64,000 bases of DNA from Antitrichia curtipendula (taxonomy: Eukaryota; Streptophyta; Bryopsida; Hypnales; Leucodontaceae), in assembly GCA_951230915.1 (NCBI GenBank), contig OX579639.1:1054001-1118000 (forward strand). Reading direction: 5' to 3'. The stretch's first letter is position 1. Every line of letters starts with the position of its first letter. Positions 20,006-31,824 of this stretch are shown piece by piece. The translations under genes and the position numbers were made by a program. The notes below the pieces were generated by a model. The model was not told the DNA's origin. It did not search any database and saw only the letters and a program-made list of their open reading frames with translations.

Positions 20006-20808
20006 TTTGTAAAAATTTAGATTCTATTGAATCCAGAGTACATTTTAGAAGATTTTGGAAGATTGTGGGTTGTTTTTGTACCTTTAGCATTATATAGGAC
20101 AAACCTGGCACATTGATGTCAAATAATTAACTAATCCTTAAAGCCTTAAAGCATAATTTCAATCCATTTTTGGATGGACCTTCTACAATGCAATATTTGT
20201 TGAATATGATTCTTATAAAATATTTTTTTTAAAGATCTGTTTTACTACTGGCTCAATGCCTATAAAATTTTAGACCAATCCAATTAAGTGGGGATTAAAA
20301 GTTACTCTGTATATCTCAAAAGGTCATTTTTTTTTAAACAAATGAACTAGGCAACTATGACAAATAGGCGTAATTGGTTTGAAATTCTTTTAACATACTT
20401 TCAACAAGATCAAATGTTAACAAAATCTCCAAAGTTAGAAGACATTCAAGCACAAATTCTTTTTCCAAGTTCCAATATATTCGACACTCGTTTCTAAGAG
20501 TGCTCAGCATAAGAAAATGAAGATTAGCAATACACATGCTTGCACAAAACTAGAAAAATCATAGTCATTCAATTTCAAAATCGGATTGTGATGCTAAAAC
20601 AAGATTTCAAAAAGAATTTAAAAAATATATGAACTATCAAAATTGGTAACTTGATGACTTTTAATTTAACTTCAAAATATTGTTGACACCAAAATTTGGT
20701 GCCTTTACCATTTCAAAGTTAAACACCACAATTGAAATTTTAAATATAATGACTTTTATTTTTTTAACTTAATCATTCAAAAATTCAGTGATTTTTCAAT
20801 TCAGTAGA

Positions 20809-21142
20809 CTTTGGCGTCCATTTTGGCATAGTAGAATAACTATTTTCAAAAAACTTTGAACTAAAAAAAGTTGAAAAACCAAGCTAACTTTCACCTCCAA
20901 AAATCCGTTTGTGGTTTTGATCCTCCAATAAAAAGTTATGGACAAAAATCAGAGAGGGATAGCAAGAAACATTTTTTTTGACATTTTCGAACACCTTCTC
21001 TGATTTCTGTCCATAACTATTGAATAGAGGATCAAAACCAAAAACGGATTTTTGGAGGTGAAAGTTAACTTGATTTTTCAACTTTTCTTAGTTGAAAGTT
21101 TTTTGAAAAAAATTGTTTTACTATATCCAAATGGCCTCCAAA
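20809..21142. repeat. long inverted repeat (hairpin) inside the CACTA
   Basis: The left arm 20809-20957 runs from CTTTGGCGTCCA through CACCTCCAAAAATCCG to AATCAGAGA. The right arm 20994-21142 is its imperfect reverse complement. The loop is about 36 bp. Mismatches are few in the central 90 bp, so a transcript would fold into a long double-stranded RNA. Confidence 0.88.
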
Positions 21143-21230
21143 GTTTGCTGGTTTTAACAAAGCAAATAAAAACCAATGCAAAAACTAGTTATATAGAATT
21201 CTACATCTAATTTAATCACTTAATAATTTA

Positions 21231-21437
21231 CATGGGGCAATGGCTAAGAACTCTGGACCTCAACCATGAGGTCCAAGGTTCGAAGCCCCACGGCAGCACC
21301 CGCTCATGTGGCGGGCTGCCTAGGTGGCACTGCCACGTGGGGACTGCCTACGTGGCTTCGCCATGCGGCGGGCTGCCTAGGTGGCAGGTTGCCTAGGTGG
21401 CAGGCTGCCCGCAATTTCCGGGCAGCTCAAAAAAAAA
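21231..21437 (+). mobile_element. tRNA-derived SINE-like insert
   Basis: A box A-like TGGCTAAGAACTCTGG is followed about 30 bp later by GGTTCGAAGCC, a near-perfect RNA polymerase III box B. GGACCTCA and TGAGGTCC can form an anticodon-stem-like helix. The body is GC-rich with short repeats of GGCGGGCTGCCTAGGTGGCA, and the unit ends in a run of nine A. It is not an intact tRNA. It sits inside the CACTA element and is therefore younger than it, or was captured by it. Confidence 0.55.
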
Positions 21438-22376
21438 ATTGAAAATTTTGAAAAAGAAAAAAAATCCCTTGTAAAAATGGCCAAAACAACAGAAAAAAAT
21501 CAACAGATTTGAGTTGATCCTTGGCCAAAACAACGCGCCCGAAACAACAGACGCAATCAACAGATTTGAGTTGAAATTCTGTTGTTTCGGTCACAGATTT
21601 TCTAGTAGTGATTCCACATCCTTGAGTTATATGATTTGTTGTAGTTTATGCAACAACAAATGAAAGATACTCGAATTGGTAGAACAGCGGAACACTGCGG
21701 CATATGCTGAACCTGGATATCAATCATGCAAGCGGCATATATATATATATATTCAATTGTTATATTTTAATCCAATAGAGACAAATTTGATTGAAGCTAT
21801 TCATCCTCGTTGATTTCGGAAGAAGCGTACGGAGCTTGCATGGGCATTCATGCACATAATAAATATAGTCCATGGTACTAAACATCTGTACAATGATATT
21901 TCTCCAAACAACATGAGGTTTTATTTTCCCCAAGATGAGTCACGTATCTACATTGGAGTTGCAATTGGACCATGATTACTATAGCTACGAAACTAGTAAA
22001 ATCCTTGTACACGTTCACAATTTCACATCTACAAGTGACATGGCGGAAGCTTTGGCAAGGAGGTGGTGGATGGACCCAAATATTGCATATTTGCACAGAA
22101 AAAATGCGGATGTAGAAATCATTCGAAATTTATCATGTACATTGGAAGAACATGTGGTTGGTAAAATAGCTCAGAGGATCAATTAGCAATGCATGCCAGA
22201 GAACTACTGCAGATTGCAATGATAAACGAAAGAAATGAGCATGTTTAGCCACCACCAATTGAGAATTGCATTTCACCAATACTTGAATTGACTTGGCAAA
22301 GGTCTAGATTACCAAGGTGGTTTGGCCCAAATCATCAATTGATTCGCCGTTACTTTCAGTTAGCTTATGCCAGATG

Positions 22377-25300
22377 AATACTTCCGACATTCATATTAGT
22401 AGTTGAGCGTATTACATGCAACCATTGAAGTATTTGATAAACGTAGAGGTAAAGATTTTTGTGTGCACATTATATAGTATATATGCACCACCAATGTATG
22501 GCAATATATGTGAAATTGGATATACATTTTAAATTGTTGAGTGTATTTAAATTGCTAATGATTTTAAACTTTTGTCATATGAAACACATATTATGTTTGG
22601 ATGAGAAGTGCAATACTTCTTGTTGATGGATGTTGGATTTGCAAGGTGATATAACAAATTGTATGATCTACTCTATATGGATGTAATAGAAAATTGTAAA
22701 TTGAGTAGATTTTATGAGGCTTCTCATCAAAATTGAAACCAACAAGGTGTCCTTCACTAAATGATTAAGGATTCCCCTTGCTAATTAAAAAAAATGTGTT
22801 TATATTAAACGATCATGGATTCTACATTTTGAAATTATTTACAACTTTTACTTGTTTTATTTTCTTTCTACTTTACAAATTTTTCATGAATTTCAATGGG
22901 GATTAATTGGAGTTTCTTAAAGTACAACAATGGGTTCATTTTAGGGGATTTTCCTTGATAATTAAAAAAAAATTATTTTTATAAAAAAATATTGGATTCT
23001 ACATTTAGAAACTATTTACAACTTGTTCCTATTTTGTTTTTCTCATGAATTTGAATGGGGATTATTTGGAATTTCATAAAGTATAGGAATGGATCTATTT
23101 TTTGGAATTTTCCTTGTTAATTAAAAAAAAATTGTATTAATATAAAAATGTCTTGGATTCTACATTTGCAAACTATTTAGAACTTATACCTATTTTTTTT
23201 CTTTCTATTTAACAATTTTCAATGTGTTTTGATGGAGAAAAAACCTCTATCGTTTAGGAATTAAAAAATTCATTTCAAATTCTTTAATGCCACAAGATTG
23301 GGCAGACAGCAGATCATCCACTTCATCCCAAACATCCAATCAAGTGGATGCAATCACGCCATTGAATAGGGACATACAGTTTGCCTAATTGCGGCTGTTG
23401 CATATGGCATTTGATCAAGCAAACGTGGTCCAGCCATCGGATGGGGCAAATGCCAAACGGTCTACCCAATCACGGCCATCAAATCTAGCGAATAGGCATG
23501 GGCAAGGCGGACAACCAATGTGAACGTTGGCAAATGGCAACTACATATGAGATAATTTTATTTACTGCATTTGATAAAAAAAACAAATTTTTTAATGTTA
23601 GGGGACGTCATGAGGGTAGCGTTTGCAAACGTTGGATGTTCATATATGACTTTAGATGTTCAAATGTGACTTTGGATGTCAAGACGTCCTGACAACCTTG
23701 TGTTGGACATCCAAACGCGACTCTGGACATCGGGACGTCCTGACAACCCTGCACAAGTGTGATGTCTTTCCCATCAACATATTGTAAAACATTTATAAAT
23801 GGATTGTCACACACTTTGCCAAAATACTACTATTATTTCTTATTTCTTGTGGCATTTAGATAAAAGCATTACATATATTTTCATATTTAGGTTCATTTTA
23901 CAAAAAATTATAATATTTGAAATTAGAACTAATTAAAAAAATTGAAGTCAAAAACTAACAAATCTCCAGCTAACACAATTTTAATTAGAAAAAAACTTTA
24001 TAATATTGAACTTGAAAACCAAACTCATTTTGAACTTCGGGAGTAAGAAAAAATTCAAAAACTTTCAATTACATTAGAATTGTCATTACATTAAAAACTT
24101 TCAATTACATATAGTTTAAAATTTGAAAGTAACTTCACAAAACCGATAATCCTAAGATTAAAAAAATAGAACTCTCATTTCAAATTCTACTTCCAATTAA
24201 CAAAATATCAACCATAATTAATAGATGAAAGGATTAAAGCAACCAAAAAATTAGCTTGATAAGGATACATTAATAGTTATTGAAGTGTCGGAGGCTGTAC
24301 ATCATGTTTCAAACATCTACATTTTTCCACAATAAGTCCCTTTAATTTTTTGGTCCCTTTCATACCCCTATTTAGTGTATAAGTATTTTAATCATCATCC
24401 TCATGGGATATCTCCAACTTTATAGATGGCACAATATGTTTGGAAAGTAATAGAGTCTTTAATGAATGGTTTGGGGTCTTTTGATAGCACTTCAAACATG
24501 TACCTATGGAACACTTGAAAGTTACTCCAAATCTTGACTTTAAAAATCTACAAGAAAATGCAAAAATTATTTAAAAAAATGTAAATTATTTTTTCAATTC
24601 AGGATTTTCATTTGCTTACAAGGAAAAATTCATTCCTAGTTGTAATTTAGAATCCATCTATGAATGGTTTTAGGTGTGTCTATAGTTCTACCTTACAATT
24701 GTCTTAGGAACGGAATTAGAAAGGAACGGAATTAGGAGGTTCCATAATGGATACACCTATTTTACTCATAATATCTTAGGTGAGTTTGTATTTGCAGGGA
24801 TTTTTTTATGTTTTTTATGTAGTGCCAAAGTAGCAATATAAAATGCTATATTGGAGCTCCAAATTTCAACATTCATCTACATATTGTATTAAATAATATC
24901 AAATTATCACATATCACATATCCATAATTCTATTTTCAACCACAATCTAATAATTTCATTGAGGATATTATTTTTAATTTGAAGTTTTCTGGTGAAAAAC
25001 TTCACGATTTGTCACTATTTTTTAACCAATTTTTTTCCTGATGCAATCTTGTGCTATTTCAACCTGCATCCACCAAAAAAAACCCAATCTAGTGTACTAT
25101 TTTCTTACAATGAATTCTTTCTTTTTTCTATTTTTTTTACAGAAATAAAGGATTTAAAAAAAAATTGAATTCTTCTTTTAATTGCATGATGCTAATTTGT
25201 CCCACAAAGTCAGACTAGTAGGACAAAAATACAAGTTATTTGAAGTAAAAGTAAAATCTTGCTTCCTATTTTCTATTGTGTTTAGGGAGCGTTTTTGACT

Positions 25301-25620
25301 TCTCATAGCTAATTTGGAGTCTCTAATTGCAAATATGAATTCAAAATTTGCAAATTTTTTTATGTGTGAAAAATTTAGAAAAATTGTATTTTCCTCTAGA
25401 GTAAAATTCCTGCATTTTCACCCTATTGGTCTCACTTTGTAGGACAGCTTTATCGTCCTGCCCTTTCATTTGCACCAAAAATAAATGAAATAAAAAAACC
25501 TGGGTACAATGAATTTATAGACCTGCAGGCTGCAGCTGGTTGTTGCCTGGTTTTTGAATGTCAATCTTAAATTTATTTGGGTATCCATGTGGCTTATAAA
25601 ATTGAAGATGCTCAACTAAA
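22377..25620. other. AT-rich intergenic DNA
   Basis: I find no gene. The block 22720-23270 repeats three times, with divergence, a unit containing GGATTCTACATTT, AACTATTTA and TTTGATGG / TTTGAATGGGGATT. At 23640-23760 two copies of a GGACATC / ACGTCCTGACAACC sequence of about 60 bp occur in tandem. The rest is plain AT-rich sequence. Confidence 0.45.
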
Positions 25621-25626
25621 ATTCTA

Positions 25627-25870
25627 CACTGAATGATAAAATAGGTTGCTCCACACTAGTTTCTTGACATTCTACACTATATAAATATTTATTGTTTCTT
25701 TGCAAGAATTTACTACTTTTGAATTAAGCATTGTTGTAATTGGGACTCATGAACCTCGTGTACAAATGGAAATATTTGTAGAAATGTTTGTTGACTTTGA
25801 TGGTTTGTAAAGTAATTTTTTTGAAGTAAGGCAACCTAATTGTTAAAGCAACTTAATCTCACTATTTAGT
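25627..25870. mobile_element. Stowaway-like MITE-1, copy 1
   Basis: The left end is CACTGAATGATAAAATAGG after TA, and the right end is CTCACTATTTAGT. The interior matches the 26074-26317 copy, including GGGACTCATGAACCTC. It is more diverged at its termini than the other copies. Confidence 0.7.
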
Positions 25871-26073
25871 ACAGACACTTAGTTGACCTCATTATGACTA
25901 CCTACGGTCCTCCAAAATAGTTTCAAATTATTCTACAATCAATGATAATTTGACACATATGCCCTTGAGATATTCTAGGCTAAAATTGTCATTGAGCAAA
26001 ATATTCTAAAAAGTTCTATTAACCTTGTAACCTTATTGTGAACATTAAGTGTCTGTTTGGATGACTTCACCTA

Positions 26074-26317
26074 CACAAAATAGTGAAATTAGGTTGTCCC
26101 TCACTAATATCTTGACACATTTGACACCATATAAATATTTACTATTACCGTGTAACTGTGTAAGAATGTATTACTTTTGAATTAGTTATTGTTGTTATTG
26201 GGACTCATGAACCTCCATGTGTACAAACAGAAGTACCTATAGAAATAGTTGTTGAGTTTGATGGTTTCTAGATTGTAACTTTGTTGGAATAAGGCAACCT
26301 AATTTCATTATTTTATG
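26074..26317. mobile_element. Stowaway-like MITE-1, copy 2
   Basis: Ends CACAAAATAGTGAAATTAGG and CCTAATTTCATTATTTTATG are flanked by TA on both sides. The 244 bp length matches the other copies. There is no coding capacity. Confidence 0.8.
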
Positions 26318-26319
26318 TA

Positions 26320-29300
26320 AGACTTGTAAAATAGAAAAAACGTTTTTTCATCTAATTTTTCTTTGAAATTGCTTGAGTACATTTTTAGTAAATATTATTG
26401 CAAATTTCCCTATTATATTATTATTGACTTTCTAATGAAAAAGATGCTTAATCCACATATCACCTTTATAGTGTATTTTGGCCATTTCTTGCTATTTACT
26501 CTTGATGTGAATTTTAGCTATAAAATTATATTTTTTGAATTTCAATTCAACAAATTAAATTAAATTTATTAAGTATAGTTGCTATTCCAGTTAGAAATTT
26601 TGAAAAATTCATATCTTTCAAGATTTTATAGCAATTAAAACATTAGGCCAATAACCATAGTTTATTGATTTTGTAATTTTAGAGTGATATGGTAACTTTG
26701 GTTTATACTATGATGTTATATCCTACAATATATATTTATAGATATTTTTTTAATTTTTTAATATATTTGATATTTGATATGAATTTTCTTCAATATTTTC
26801 ACAATAATTTCAAATTATTCCCAAAATATTTGAAAATTTTATGACTTGTAATAGGCACATTATCTCATCTTTGAAAATAAATATTAAATATTTCATTCAT
26901 ATCTAGTTGTAAAATTGTAGCAAATAGAGTGATGGACATAGAGGCTTCAAATTAGTGGTCATGGGCCCATCCATCCAAGCAACAATAATATATCTAGCTA
27001 AATTTGCAAAAAATTTACCTCAATTATATTCATACTAAAATTTTACTATGAAAAAAGAAATTGGAGAGTGTTAAAAAAAAAGTAGCCATAATCTTGAGAT
27101 GTCCAAAGATGAGGTGCAATGTAAGGTGCCACAATGTCATTGATGGGACTTTGGATCTAAATTGCTTAGGAAACCATGGGCCACATCTTTCCCCCCCACT
27201 TTGAATTCAAACTAGGTGTATTACTATTTACTAAGTGCCTAGTTTCTCTACTTATTTTCCTTCAAATGGCCAAATTTCACCATTGTGCCATGGCATGGTT
27301 TGGCACTTGTAGCCTCTCGAAGAAACTTGTGTTTTCTTTAATGCATTTTTGTGAGGATCGTTGTTTTAATGTTACATTTGATGTTTCAACTAATGTATTG
27401 ATATTACATTTGATGTTAACATATAAACAAGTGGAAGCCACAGAAAATGCATTAAAAAAATACGGGGTTCTTCTAGTGAATTTAATCTTCTCATGTTGAA
27501 GCTAGGGACTCTAGGGAGCCAATGATTTTGAAAGACAAGCTTTAAAGTGAGGTATTGAGAAGAAATTTTAATCTTAAGTTTATGAGAGTCAAGGAAAAGG
27601 CTGCTATTTTAGTTTTCAAAGTTCTAGAGTCAATTTGCATTCTTTAATAAGAAATGCATTGCATAGGCTTGAAGGTAGTGGAGCCATTGAGACTTTTGCT
27701 TTCAAGGCACAAATCTTGAAATCTTGAAAGTACTATCTCAGGTTTGAATATGGTTTTTTGTTTTGGAGAGTTATAGTGTTGTACACATTGATAGTGCTTA
27801 AGTTGGATTACCTTGAGATGCATGAGGGGAAGAAGGTAGTTGTGGTAGCTAGACAATGCCAAGCTTGGCAAACTACTGCAAAAGTTTGTCAACCTCAATT
27901 GAGAATTTACTTCATTGATTTTGCAACACAATTCAATAGAAATTTGTTTCCAAACTTCTACTTAATATTGGAGTGCAATCACAAATTTGTGACCATGTAG
28001 TGGCTCAAGAAAGAAGATACACCAATTGTTCATCTTGTTTCCAAATCGAAGACCATACTATATTTGCTTGATGCCAAGACAATGTCATAGAGGAGATGGT
28101 TTTGTTGCTTGTAATGTGATGAATTGGTGTGAGGATACTATTAAAATCTAAATGACTAGTAATTGCTTTGTGTAACTGCTTTGTGCTTGTGTTTTTTCCT
28201 TTTTCATTTGTTGAAAATTTTAAATTTTTTTTAATTGTTTAATTGTTGAACTTGATGAATTGCTGAATGGATGATTGCAAAAAATACATGTACTGTTTTT
28301 TTGTCACACTTTGTGTGCTAAATTTTCTTTTCGGTCATAAATTTTGCATTTTGGCTCTAAATGACTCAAGATTTATAATTTAGGTAATTATAACTATTAT
28401 ACGCCTTGCCTAATTTTTTTAGCAGTTTTCAAGGATGTTTTCCTATCCAAAAAATAAACTCCAATTTTATGTGGCACTTGCCAATTTAGATTTATTTATA
28501 ATTATTCAATCCCCCCAAAAAATTAAAATATCTATTTTCTAAAGATTTGGCACTTTTTTATTTCTCCTATTTAGAAAAAAATTCTACGCTTTTCCTTAGC
28601 TGGTTACCTTCATCTTAAAGGAATATATATTAGCCATATTTTTTTTAAGTTAATTTTTTTTTTAAATTTTAAAGTATTCCAAAAAAAATCATGAATGCAC
28701 AAAATAAACAAATATTTCTTGCAATCACATAAATTGTTTAAAATTTTTGAATTGCTAAGCTGTTGTGAATTTGTTGGGTATGTCTTATGAACTTTTTGAG
28801 TTCCTTTAGGTTTCACATGGAGAGTTGATTTCATTTGGCACAAATTTTTTTACAATGGTAAGATAAAATGTGACACAATTTATAATTTTGGTTATGTCTT
28901 ATTTTTTTATTGTAGTTACTAAAATGATGTTTCACAATTCCTACAAAGATAGTGCAATCACTCATTGACAAATTCAACACCCAGTTTCCTTCTCATGAGA
29001 AACTTAATGCTTTTGGCAATTTGTATTTCTAGTACTAGAACCAACATGGGACAGAAGATAGCTTTTACACCATCTTAGGGTGCTGATATGATACTACATT
29101 TGTATTTGAATAATATTTGGCCATCCAAATGAAGGTGGTTTGGTTGCCACCAACCTCTTGAGCAACAAAAATTTAGATCATCAACAAAGTCTTTTCAAGA
29201 TTACAATGCAAAGCACTTACAGTTATTGTATATCTTTTTGATATCAACCCATTGATAAAGTTATTTGAGATTTTCTCTTCATCATGGTTGCTCAAGAATC

Positions 29301-29942
29301 TAATTTCATAATACATATGCCTTGCTAGCTGAGATGGGAACTTGTTTGTGTTGGGGTCAGTTGAAGATGAACCTTGCTTTTTGAGCTTGAAGTTCTTAAA
29401 GTCAAACCTAAGAAACAACCTTGGCAAGAACTTGCCAATGGTGGTTCGGATGTATGGGCATCATACTTTAAACTTCAAACTTTTTCCTACAATAAAGCCA
29501 TTCAAGTGTGGAAAGAAGGTTCATTACATAGCCAATATGGAGATGTTTAGTTACTAAGGCTTCAATATTTCCAATTTTAATATTGTCCATGGCCCTTATG
29601 GAAATATTGTCCATTTTCATGTCCTTTTTTTTCATGGTATTAAATTGGTTAGTTAATTTTGCAACAACTTTTGAATCCCTGACTAATTCTAGGAGGGAGC
29701 TCGATCATCAGTTGGAAACTGGATGTAGACAAAAGGAAGTAACAACTTCATCGCCAACACATGAAGGGTATTTGTCTGCTAATCTTGCATGTTTCATGCA
29801 TGAAGTTTAATTTGCAGTGGGTAGCTTGGGGATTCAATTCCCCATTGGGTGACTTACAATTTTATTAGCATTCAACCAAATCTTCAATGCAATGTGAAAT
29901 ACCCTTTTGCTTTCATTCTAATGGACTCAAAAATTTGTCTTA
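26320..29942. other. AT-rich intergenic DNA with a decayed coding patch
   Basis: Most of this stretch has no signal. At 27800-28080 the plus strand gives a run with protein-like composition (KVCQPQLRIYFIDFATQFN, then WLKKEDTPIVHLVSKSK) broken by stops. I cannot assign it to a family. It is probably an old pseudogene or transposon fragment. Confidence 0.35.
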
Positions 29943-29944
29943 CT

Positions 29945-30268
29945 AAGGTAGGAGGTTTATAAAAGAACTCAAAGGCTCTAAAATTGCCTACCACCTGAAA
30001 TGTACATTATTTGTACATTTTTTTTTTGTACCAACAATGTGCAAATAATGTACATTTGAGGATGTAGGCAATTTAGAGCCCTATGCCATTTCAACTTCAA
30101 ATATTTATAACTAATTTGACAAAGCTCCCAAAAATATGAAACAACATAAGTTAGATGCCAATTCCATGTGTCTTTCAAGAAAAGTTTACTGAAAAATATT
30201 TCAAAGAATTTCACCTTTCCAAATTCGGTTTCACCTCTAATATGGGTGTTTTTAGACCTCCTACCTTA
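29945..30268. mobile_element. foldback MITE, copy 1 (left of the RT-less element)
   Basis: Inverted ends AAGGTAGGAGGTTTA and TAGACCTCCTACCTT are flanked by ACTA-type sequence on both sides. Just inside the left end, GGCTCTAAAATTGCCTAC and GTAGGCAATTTAGAGCC form a second hairpin with AATGTACATTATTTG / CAAATAATGTACATT arms. A related copy lies at 34397-34722. Confidence 0.75.
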
Positions 30269-30936
30269 CTAGTGCTAGTGTAAGCTCTCATTTGCATGAA
30301 CAACCCTATAGGTAGTTTTGCCTACTTTGAGCTTATTGTGTCAAAAATAAAATAAAATAAAATAGATTTCATCCCCCCGGTGAGCTCAAAAATAAATTTA
30401 AATTAAATAAACTTTTTTTGTATCCACCCCATCCCACCGCTTTGTAATTTTTAGGTGGGGGTGGAAGTGGCATTTGATATGGGATATATCTCATATCCCT
30501 TATCCATATCCGTATTCATATTTTGTACCCATAATGTATCTACATCCGTACCATATCTGTATCATATCCGTATCCATATCCAAAGTTGTTTTTCAAGATC
30601 AACAGCATTGGGAGGGGGAGGATTTGTATTTATTTTTTAAGTCAGCGGCTCTCAATTTTTTTTTTTTTTTTTGGGGGGGGGGATGGAAGGTTTGCCACTT
30701 TTGGGCAGATAGAAAAGAACTCTGGTCTTCAAAGAAGGCCGGCGTGAATAAAGTGTCTGTTCGTAATGACAATGAGCTGTTGTCTAGTGGATCAAAGGCC
30801 ATTGATGCAAAACTACTCTTCCCTTTCAAGAATAGACACTTTAGTGACTAGTACCCAAATTCAAAAGTAACCAGTATTAAGAAGCATGTGGATATGCAGA
30901 ATAAGTGTAAGGGAGAGGGATGTTGAAAACAATGTC
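30269..30936. other. intergenic, low-complexity patches
   Basis: Contains CATATCC-type short repeats around 30480-30590 and a poly-T/poly-G junction near 30655-30680. No gene is seen. It lies 3' of the minus-strand endonuclease frame. Confidence 0.4.
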
Positions 30937-31824
30937 TTATTCAAGTGGGAGTGCTTGGTTATTTTCGATTTTTCTTTTATACATGATGATTGATCCGGCG
31001 AATTGTATGGCAATGGTGTTGAGTGTTTTAAAAGTTTGTGTCACAGCTGTTTCAGGTAGTTTGAGTTTGTTGACAAGAAGTTTCATTAATGGAGTATGTG
31101 TTGTTCCCCTAGCTCCTGCTGCAATGACAATAAGTGGGTCCACATTCCATCCTTGGGCCATAATGTTATTGATTAATGGTTGGTACTTTTGGATTTTGTT
31201 ATCTATTGTTATTTGTGAGAATCGATCATTAGTATATGTGAATTCTATGAACTGTATAGTGATATTGTTATTTGGGGTAGTTGGTGGATTATTCTGGTAT
31301 GGAAGTCCTTTAACACAGAGGATGTCCGGTTTGAATCTAGCATTACAGTGACAGCGTTGTCTTTCACACGAGCAAGGTAAGAGCCATGAAGGAACAGTGT
31401 TTTCCTGTGGATTATTGTTGAATGTGCCTGCGTTCATTAGTGTATAGAATCTACTTTTTTTGTTGGATATAATTAGCTTTCGTAGTTCCCATACTGCTCT
31501 GTTATGTCGTTTTATTCTGAGAGCGTGGATATGCGGTTGATTACATTTTAAAAGTACATGGAGCCATGTGTCGATATCTGGTGATCGACATATAGAGCAT
31601 GTGACTGATGGAAATCTTTCCACTCCAAAAAATAGTTGTTTTCTGGCGTTTCCCATGTATTGGCCAGTGCGGAATTTTAATAGACTTGTTTTTTGTGAAT
31701 CTGTTATTTCAGGGTTGGACCAAAATTCATTAGAGAGGTCACTGTCTATATCAGAATTGAGTGTCCATTTGCTAATGTTAGGAAATCTTTGTGCCAATAT
31801 TCCTATGTTTTTTTCACGGTCTTG
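30937..31824 (-). CDS. retroelement-type zinc motif plus restriction-like endonuclease domain
   Basis: This frame continues the RNase H frame after a single in-frame TAA (31825-31827) and carries the C-terminal module of an R2/NeSL-type non-LTR element. First comes a zinc motif, CSICRSPDIDTWLHVLLKC, then RHNRAVWELRKL, a conserved follow-on motif. A Cys-rich patch CSCERQRCHC is followed by RFKPDILCVKG, FIEFTYTNDR and KIQKYQPLI, the PD-(D/E)XK core and the K..KY motif of restriction-like endonucleases, which nick target DNA for insertion. The only upstream start is TTG, so it is not an independent gene. It ends near 30937 with TKALPLE-like residues. Confidence 0.75.
   Translation of the reverse strand, partial: QDREKNIGILAQRFPNISKWTLNSDIDSDLSNEFWSNPEITDSQKTSLLKFRTGQYMGNARKQLFFGVERFPSVTCSICRSPDIDTWLHVLLKCNQPHIHALRIKRHNRAVWELRKLIISNKKSRFYTLMNAGTFNNNPQENTVPSWLLPCSCERQRCHCNARFKPDILCVKGLPYQNNPPTTPNNNITIQFIEFTYTNDRFSQITIDNKIQKYQPLINNIMAQGWNVDPLIVIAAGARGTTHTPLMKLLVNKLKLPETAVTQTFKTLNTIAIQFAGSIIMYKRKIENNQALPLE

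Larger units (their letters stand above)
19673..21610. mobile_element. CACTA (EnSpm/CMC) element, non-autonomous, 1,938 bp
   Basis: The left end reads CACTACTAGAAAA from 19673, and the right end is its inverse finishing at 21610. Both are followed inward by GACC and by AATCAACAGATTT / CAACTGATTT-type subterminal repeats. The flanking trinucleotide ATT (19670-19672 and 21611-21613) is the 3 bp target duplication typical of CACTA elements. There is no transposase frame. The interior holds a 12 bp microsatellite, a long hairpin and a SINE-like insert. It interrupts the kinase pseudogene. Confidence 0.92.
18970..22376 (+). pseudogene. protein kinase pseudogene split by a CACTA element
   Basis: This is a decayed paralogue of the minus-strand kinase at 14.8-16.3 kb. 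Fragments in order: an N-terminal helical region (KKYMIKCIVKFYESE, about 19060), DWWSRA near 19415, a glycine-loop position KDGYATIWRV (about 19520-19550), the ATP-lysine motif EFATKIS (about 19590), and then helix C (KLEHQIDSMAMR) running into the CACTA insertion. Past the element at 21611 the sequence resumes as IPHP, then NERYSNW and NSGTLRHML, matching RHPG and YTLWWNVGSLISFL of the intact copy. The catalytic loop HLYNDISPNN is at about 21885, with a tail to RWFGPNHQLIRRYF near 22350. Many stops and frameshifts occur, for example TAG at 19201-19203. No function is expected. Confidence 0.8.

Noticed and set aside
20220..20800. CACTA transposase remnant inside the 19.7-21.6 kb element
   Set aside because: Short frames here show no transposase motif, and the element is too small. 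It is non-autonomous.
21231..21305. Functional tRNA gene
   Set aside because: Box B is good, but there is no acceptor stem pairing and the anticodon loop is malformed. A SINE-like head fits better.
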